Positions 13,664 to 17,663 of a DNA stretch of 17,663 nucleotides are shown in pieces. The DNA comes from JBKEDC01 sp047974225. GTDB taxonomy: Bacteria; Bacteroidota; Bacteroidia; Bacteroidales; Prolixibacteraceae. The translations under genes were made by a program, and so were the position numbers. The first letter of the stretch is position 1; every line of letters begins with the position of its first letter. The stretch lies in NCBI GenBank assembly GCA_047974225.1, contig JBKECD010000183.1:1-17663 (forward strand), written 5' to 3'. The notes under the pieces were generated by a model. It was not told the DNA's origin. It saw only the letters and a list, made by a program, of their open reading frames with translations, and ran no database searches.

Positions 13664-15013
13664 TCAGATAATCTCAAAATACCGATTAATTTCCCAATCG
13701 CTCACCATCTTTTCATATTGGCGGCATTCCCACAGGCGAGTTTGGGTGAAGTGATGCACAAAATCTTCGCCGAGCAATTCTTTGGCAAGCGAACTGTTCT
13801 GCATAATTTCTGAAGCATTGCGCAGATTGCTCGCCAGCATGGTGCGCCCATCGGCATAGGCACTGCCTTTGGTTTCGGGAGTTTCAAGCTGAAGTTGATG
13901 CTGAATGCCATATAATCCCGAAGCCAAAGCGGCAGCCATGGCGAGGTATGGATTAGCATCGGAACCCGGCACACGAAGTTCTAGTCGAGCTGATTTGTTT
14001 TCGCTCGGCAACACTCGCAAAGAAACCGTGCGATTGTCCACGCCCCAACTGATATTATTCGGAGCCCAATCGCCACCATTCAATCGCTTGTAGCTATTAA
14101 TCGTGGGTGCATACATCGGGAGCAATTCCGGCAAAGCAAGCAAGACGCCAGCCATGAATTGCTGCATGATTGGATTTAATTCTCTCGCTGCGGAACTGAA
14201 CGCATTCTGCTTCGTCTGCTTGTCCCAAAGACTGAGGTGCAAATGACCGCTGCAACCAGGCAAATCAGCATTCCACTTCGCCATAAAGGAAGCAGTGATG
14301 CCGTGCTGGTGCGCCAACTCCTTCACTGTGCTTTTGAAAAGCACCGCTTTGTCGGCTGCTCGAAGCACATCATCGCAGGCAATGGCGGCTTCATAAACCC
14401 CCGGACCCGTCTCGGTGTGCAATCCTTCGAGCGGCACATCCATGGCGAGCAAGCTGCGGAAGATGCTGTGGAAATAATCTTTATTTTGAATCGGACGGAG
14501 GTGCGAATAGCCAAACATGCCTGTGGTGAGCGATTTCAAATCAGCTTTCTCCACTTCTTGCTTGCCAGCTTCAAGCTGATGAAAATTGAACCATTCAAAC
14601 TCTTGCGAGAAGAGTGCTTTGAAACCCATCTTATCGGCAGCCTGCGCCACTTTTTTCAAAAGCGTGCGTGGGCAGACGCTTTGCATCTGCTCATCATGCT
14701 GCATATCGGCAAGGAAGAAAGGCGTGTCTTCATCAGTGGGCAGATAGCGCAAAGTGCTGAGGTCGATGCTCGCACGGCGGTCGGGATATCCCGTGTGCCA
14801 ACCTGTGGCGGTGGTGTTGTCATAGCATTGGTCGCCACTGTCCCAGCCGAAAATCACATCGCAATAGCCCACGCCAGTGGCGATGATTTCCTTAAACTTA
14901 GCAATGGAGATAGCTTTCGTGCGAATGATTCCATCCACGTCCACCACGCCATACTTGATATATTGATGTCCTTTTTGAGCGAGCTCTTGCAGGATGTTTT
15001 CGTTGCGATCCAT
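13664..15013 (-). CDS. Glutamine synthetase family protein (GlnA/PuuA-like)
   Basis: The protein has 449 residues, the usual length for single-subunit class I-type or gamma-glutamyl-polyamine synthetases. The N-terminal beta-grasp part (YGVVDVDGIIRTKAI) is followed by the catalytic domain. Visible motifs: FSQEFEWFNF (metal-binding E), the ETGPGVYEAAI loop, GCSGHLHLSLWD, NRTVSLRVLP and ARLELRVPGSDANPYLAMAA. It ligates ammonia or an amine to glutamate with ATP. The adenylylation-site tyrosine motif of class I-beta enzymes is not apparent, and putrescine-pathway genes are absent, so glutamine synthesis versus polyamine or other amine ligation cannot be decided. A promoter-like TTG-N19-TATCTTCG precedes the ATG. 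The DUF1016 gene follows after 14 bp. Confidence 0.88.
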   Translation of the reverse strand: MDRNENILQELAQKGHQYIKYGVVDVDGIIRTKAISIAKFKEIIATGVGYCDVIFGWDSGDQCYDNTTATGWHTGYPDRRASIDLSTLRYLPTDEDTPFFLADMQHDEQMQSVCPRTLLKKVAQAADKMGFKALFSQEFEWFNFHQLEAGKQEVEKADLKSLTTGMFGYSHLRPIQNKDYFHSIFRSLLAMDVPLEGLHTETGPGVYEAAIACDDVLRAADKAVLFKSTVKELAHQHGITASFMAKWNADLPGCSGHLHLSLWDKQTKQNAFSSAARELNPIMQQFMAGVLLALPELLPMYAPTINSYKRLNGGDWAPNNISWGVDNRTVSLRVLPSENKSARLELRVPGSDANPYLAMAAALASGLYGIQHQLQLETPETKGSAYADGRTMLASNLRNASEIMQNSSLAKELLGEDFVHHFTQTRLWECRQYEKMVSDWEINRYFEII

Positions 15014-15037
15014 AGTTCAGCATTGGAATTATGTAAG

Positions 15038-15067
15038 CGAAGATAGGGAAAATTTGAAAGATTGCAA
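15038..15067 (-). promoter_or_regulatory. Promoter of the glutamine synthetase-like gene
   Basis: On the minus strand TTG (15067-15065), a 19-bp spacer and TATCTTCG (15045-15038) give one mismatch to TAnnTTTG. It ends 24 bp before the ATG and lies just beyond the rpmH terminator, as expected for a new transcription unit. Confidence 0.55.
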
Positions 15068-15083
15068 TGTGGGGGTTTGGAGA

Positions 15084-15114
15084 AAACAAAAAAGGTGAGG
15101 AAATCCTCACCTTT
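15084..15114 (-). terminator. Intrinsic terminator of rpmH
   Basis: On the minus strand a perfect 10-bp stem AAAGGTGAGG / CCTCACCTTT with an ATTT loop is followed by TTTGTTTT. It lies 23 bp after the rpmH stop and before the next promoter. Confidence 0.85.
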
Positions 15115-15137
15115 ATATGTTTTTACAAAGCTATTAT

Positions 15138-15296
15138 CTAGCGTTTGTGTCTTGCTTCGTCAGAAACTGTTAATTTTTTTCTTCCTTTAGCACGGCGGCT
15201 TTTCAAGACTAGGCGACCGCCTACTGAAGCCATTCTTTCGCGAAAACCATGTTTGTTTTTGCGCTTTCTGTTTGATGGTTGAAATGTTCTTTTCAT
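15138..15296 (-). CDS. rpmH: 50S ribosomal protein L34
   Basis: A 52-residue, strongly basic protein beginning MKRTFQPSNRKRKNKHGFRE and continuing RMASVGGRLVLKSRRAKGRKKL, the full L34 signature. It is a structural protein of the large ribosomal subunit that binds 23S rRNA. Length is normal with a short acidic/basic tail (VSDEARHKR). It has its own well-formed promoter (15342-15372) and a terminator (15084-15114), so it appears to be a monocistronic unit. The usual dnaA/rnpA neighbours of other phyla are absent, as is common in Bacteroidota. Confidence 0.97.
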   Translation of the reverse strand: MKRTFQPSNRKRKNKHGFRERMASVGGRLVLKSRRAKGRKKLTVSDEARHKR

Positions 15297-15341
15297 CGCT
15301 ATTCTATTTTATTTTTATTCTTAACTGTTTATTTCGGACTG

Positions 15342-15372
15342 CAAAGATATACGTTTATATCTAGTTACCAAA
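15342..15372 (-). promoter_or_regulatory. Bacteroidota-type promoter of rpmH
   Basis: On the minus strand TTTG (15372-15369), a 19-bp spacer, then TATCTTTG (15349-15342): both boxes match the primary sigma consensus TTTG-N19-21-TAnnTTTG exactly. The predicted leader is about 40 nt. Confidence 0.8.
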
Positions 15373-15388
15373 TCGAAATGGATTTTTT

Positions 15389-15442
15389 TTTCGCTTTTGT
15401 TGCTCAAACGTTGCTGCTTTAAGCAGCATTGCTCAAGCGAAA
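15389..15442. repeat. Nested inverted repeat between queA and the rpmH promoter
   Basis: Outer arms TTTCGCTT (15389-15396) and AAGCGAAA (15435-15442) enclose an inner palindrome TGCTGCTT-T-AAGCAGCA (15412-15428). It starts 8 bp after the queA stop. There is no T tract on the queA strand, so it may act as a 3'-end structure rather than a classical terminator. Confidence 0.6.
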
Positions 15443-15450
15443 TGCCAAGT

Positions 15451-16506
15451 TTATAAAATCAACATGGCATCGCCATAAGTGCCGAAATGATAGCCTTCTT
15501 TTATAGCTTCGTTATAGGCATCCATGGTTAAATCATATCCTCCGAAAGCTGCCACCATCATCAAAAGAGTGGAGTATGGCATGTGGAAGTTTGAAATCAT
15601 GCGGTTGGCGACGCGGAAATCATAAGGAGGAAAGATAAACTTATTCGTCCATCCTTCAAATGGCTTCACGTGGTTTTGAGTGGAAACAGAGGTTTCCAAA
15701 GTTCTCATCACCGTTGTGCCGACGGCACACACGTTTTTCTTATTCATTTTTGCTCGGTTGATAATTTCACAAGCGTCTTCGGGAATCCAAATTTGCTCAG
15801 AGTCCATTTTATGCTTGGTCAGGTCTTCCACTTCCACTTGACGGAAACTTCCCAATCCGACATGCAATGTGATATGGCTAAAATCAACACCGATGATTTC
15901 CAAACGTTTTAATAGCTCACGGCTGAAGTGTAGTCCTGCTGTCGGTGCTGCCACTGCTCCTTCGTGCTTGGCAAAGATGGTTTGATATCTATCTTCATCC
16001 TCAGGCTCTACGTTGCGGAGTTCTTTGATTGATTCGGGGATTGGAGTTTCTCCGAGTCCATAAAGAGTTTTCTTAAATTCGTCATAGCTGCCATCGAAAA
16101 GAAAACGCAAGGTGCGACCACGAGAAGTGGTGTTGTCAATCACCTCAGCCACTAGTTCGTCGTTTTCGCCAAAATAGAGTTTATTGCCGATACGAATTTT
16201 ACGGGCAGGTTCCACAATGACATCCCAAAGTCGCTGCTCGCGATTAAGCTCTCGAAGCAAGAAAACTTCGATTTCGGCACCTGTTTTTTCTTTGTTGCCA
16301 TAGAGGCGAGCGGGGAAAACTTTGGTGTCGTTGAAGACCATTACGTCTTGGTCGCCGAAGTATTCGATGAGATCTTTGAATTGTTTGTGTTCAAATTTAT
16401 TTGTTTCACGATTCACCACGAGCAAGCGTGATTCATCACGGTTAGGAGCGGGGTGAGATGAGATTAAGTTCTCAGGAAGGTTGAATTTAAACTTTGACAA
16501 CTTCAT
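15451..16506 (-). CDS. queA: S-adenosylmethionine:tRNA ribosyltransferase-isomerase
   Basis: The protein has 351 residues, normal for QueA. It transfers and rearranges the ribosyl group of SAM onto 7-aminomethyl-7-deazaguanine at position 34 of tRNA, giving epoxyqueuosine. Family landmarks: the start MKLSKFKFNLPENLISSHP, RDESRLLVVNR, VMVFNDTKVFPARLYG, DRYQTIFAKHEGAVAAPTAGLHFS, ITLHVGLGSFRQVEVEDLTKHKMDSE, VGTTVMRTLE, and ISNFHMPYSTLLMMVAAF near the end. It is cytosolic. It follows truB by 95 bp on the same strand, the common uppP-truB-queA order of Bacteroidota. A structured repeat lies just after its stop. Confidence 0.97.
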   Translation of the reverse strand: MKLSKFKFNLPENLISSHPAPNRDESRLLVVNRETNKFEHKQFKDLIEYFGDQDVMVFNDTKVFPARLYGNKEKTGAEIEVFLLRELNREQRLWDVIVEPARKIRIGNKLYFGENDELVAEVIDNTTSRGRTLRFLFDGSYDEFKKTLYGLGETPIPESIKELRNVEPEDEDRYQTIFAKHEGAVAAPTAGLHFSRELLKRLEIIGVDFSHITLHVGLGSFRQVEVEDLTKHKMDSEQIWIPEDACEIINRAKMNKKNVCAVGTTVMRTLETSVSTQNHVKPFEGWTNKFIFPPYDFRVANRMISNFHMPYSTLLMMVAAFGGYDLTMDAYNEAIKEGYHFGTYGDAMLIL

Positions 16507-16601
16507 ATGGTAGCTTTCTTAAAGGGATTTGAAACTAATAAACAGCTATTCTTATCGGAGATATAGAATAGGGTGCGAATTTAACAGCTTTTTGTTGAAA
16601 T

Positions 16602-17303
16602 CTAATCTTCTGATTCCGCAAACTGTTGGATATTATCTAAAAAATAATCTAAGTCGAGGGCGTCGCTCACTTTATACTCCCCAATTTGGGTGCGTCGAAG
16701 CTGAACCAGATAAGCTCCCGATTGAAGCGCCTCGCCAATATCTCGTGCTAAAGCACGGATATAGGTGCCTTTGCTGCACACCACTCGAAGCTCCAAGAGA
16801 TTGTTTTCAAATGAAAGGACTTTGAGCTCGTCGATGCGGATAGGCTTGGCGTTGAGTTTTACATCGTCGCCTTTGCGTGCATGCTCATAAGCGCGCACTC
16901 CATTTACTCGCACCGCACTGAAGAGAGGGGGTGTTTGCATCTGCTCGCCACGGAACTGCTCAAGCACCGATGTGATCAATTCGGCAGTGATGTGCTCGGT
17001 GGGGTAGTGTTCGTCTTCTTCGTTTTCGAGGTCGAAAGAAGGAGTCGTAGCTCCGAGTTTTAGCGTGGTGATATATTCTTTGATTTCGGCTTGAATGGAG
17101 TCTATTTTCTTGGTGGCTTTCCCGGTGCAGAGAATCATTAGTCCGGTGGCTTTAGGGTCGAGCGTGCCCGCATGCCCCACTTTGAGTTTCTTGATGCCCA
17201 AAGCTCGGCAGAGTTTGTTGCGCACTTTGCGCACCAAGTCGAAAGAAGTCCACTCCAGTGGTTTGTCGAATAGAAGAATTTCGCCTTCTTGAAAATTATA
17301 CAT
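16602..17303 (-). CDS. truB: tRNA pseudouridine(55) synthase
   Basis: The protein has 233 residues, the short TruB form lacking an extended C-terminal PUA domain, which is usual in this phylum. It isomerises U55 in the T-loop of most tRNAs. Catalytic D49 lies in KVGHAGTLDPKATGLM. Other motifs are LLFDKPLEWTSFDLVRKV, a KEYITTLKLGATTPSFD strand, QTPPLFSAVRVNGVRAYEHAR and CSKGTYIRALARDIGE. The ATG at 17303 directly follows a TAGGGG-type motif and is separated from uppP by a 32-bp tandem array. It probably sits in a transcript with uppP and queA. Confidence 0.97.
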   Translation of the reverse strand: MYNFQEGEILLFDKPLEWTSFDLVRKVRNKLCRALGIKKLKVGHAGTLDPKATGLMILCTGKATKKIDSIQAEIKEYITTLKLGATTPSFDLENEEDEHYPTEHITAELITSVLEQFRGEQMQTPPLFSAVRVNGVRAYEHARKGDDVKLNAKPIRIDELKVLSFENNLLELRVVCSKGTYIRALARDIGEALQSGAYLVQLRRTQIGEYKVSDALDLDYFLDNIQQFAESED

Positions 17304-17326
17304 TAGGGGTTAGGAATTAATTAAAC

Positions 17327-17480
17327 AAATAAACAGCAAAGCAATAAACGCCGCAGGCAAATAAACAGCGAAGCAATAAACGCCGCAGGCAAATAAACAG
17401 CGAAGCAATAAACACCGCAGGCAAATAAACAGCGAAGCAATAAACGCCGCAGGCAAATAAACAGCGAAGCAATAAACGTA
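17327..17480. repeat. 32-bp tandem repeat array between uppP and truB
   Basis: Four full units of 32 bp start at 17327, 17359, 17391 and 17423 with a partial fifth (17455-17480). The unit begins AAATAAACAGCGAAGCAATA and ends with the small palindrome GCCGCAGGC. Copies differ at one or two bases (17338, 17415 region). It lies inside a likely operon, so it would be transcribed in the leader of truB. Confidence 0.93.
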
Positions 17481-17481
17481 A

Positions 17482-17663
17482 CTAAGCAAAAATAACAGCA
17501 ATCGCCCCCACTAATAAACAGTAGGCGGCAAAGTAAATAAGTTTTCCTTTATTCACAATGCTAATCATGAGCTTGCAGGCGAGCAATCCCGAGATGAAGG
17601 CAGCAATGAATCCCACAATCAGCGGTATCGCTCCGATGGAAGAGCTCGAAAGATCTCCATCGA
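17482..17663 (-). CDS. uppP: Undecaprenyl-diphosphatase, 3' end only (partial)
   Basis: Only the last 60 codons are in the window; the gene continues past the right edge. The visible part reads IPLIVGFIAAFISGLLACK, then KGKLIYFAAYCLLVGAIAVI and a stop, matching the C-terminal membrane helices of UppP/BacA. The enzyme dephosphorylates undecaprenyl pyrophosphate in the cell membrane so the lipid carrier can be reused in peptidoglycan synthesis. Following truB and queA on the same strand supports the call. The catalytic motifs lie outside the window. Confidence 0.85.
   Translation of the reverse strand, partial: DGDLSSSSIGAIPLIVGFIAAFISGLLACKLMISIVNKGKLIYFAAYCLLVGAIAVIFA

Noticed and set aside
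17310..17501. Leucine/cysteine-rich ORF upstream of truB
   Set aside because: Derived from the 32-bp array and overlaps the true end of uppP in another frame.

Overview
The window looks like chromosomal DNA of a Bacteroidota bacterium, probably uncultured. Three things suggest this. The end of uppP is followed by truB and queA, an order common in that phylum. Promoter-like sites match the phylum's TTTG / TAnnTTTG pattern (clearest before rpmH). Genes lack obvious Shine-Dalgarno sites, and a long periplasmic-propeller LytS-type kinase is paired with a LytTR regulator. The genus cannot be told from the sequence.

Layout. Positions 113-3382 read leftwards: a YbjQ-family protein with a zinc ribbon, overlapping a two-part membrane/coiled-coil gene whose two reading frames meet at a canonical A-AAA-AAA slippery heptamer; a COG1373/DUF4143-type ATPase remnant that kept its start but lost its P-loop domain; and a flavin reductase-like gene. 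Positions 3444-5443 form a repeat-rich patch: a 42-bp tandem array, an IS256-family element (3630-5102) carrying a 136-bp palindrome behind its transposase, and a second, unrelated 42-bp array. Positions 5526-9214 read rightwards and encode the sensor kinase and LytTR response regulator. From 9234 to the end everything reads leftwards: dusB, a HAD-IIA protein, an APH-like kinase-fold protein, a DUF1016 nuclease, a glutamine synthetase-family enzyme, rpmH, queA, truB and the 3' end of uppP.

How the genes work together. uppP-truB-queA-rpmH and dusB are housekeeping genes (cell-wall lipid carrier recycling, tRNA modification, ribosome). The kinase/regulator pair is a self-contained signalling unit. 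The 113-1682 cluster looks like one transcript making a membrane-anchored coiled-coil protein and a cytosolic YbjQ protein. The glutamine synthetase-like, DUF1016, APH-like, HAD and dusB genes are co-directional, but their functions are not obviously linked.

The most interesting signals are not ordinary genes: the possible -1 frameshift site; three palindromes inserted in frame inside the DUF1016 gene; telomere-like G-quadruplex motifs at gene boundaries; three minisatellite arrays with unit lengths near whole helical turns; and G/C-rich repeats in inverted orientation on both sides of the APH-like gene. No CRISPR array, tRNA or rRNA was seen.
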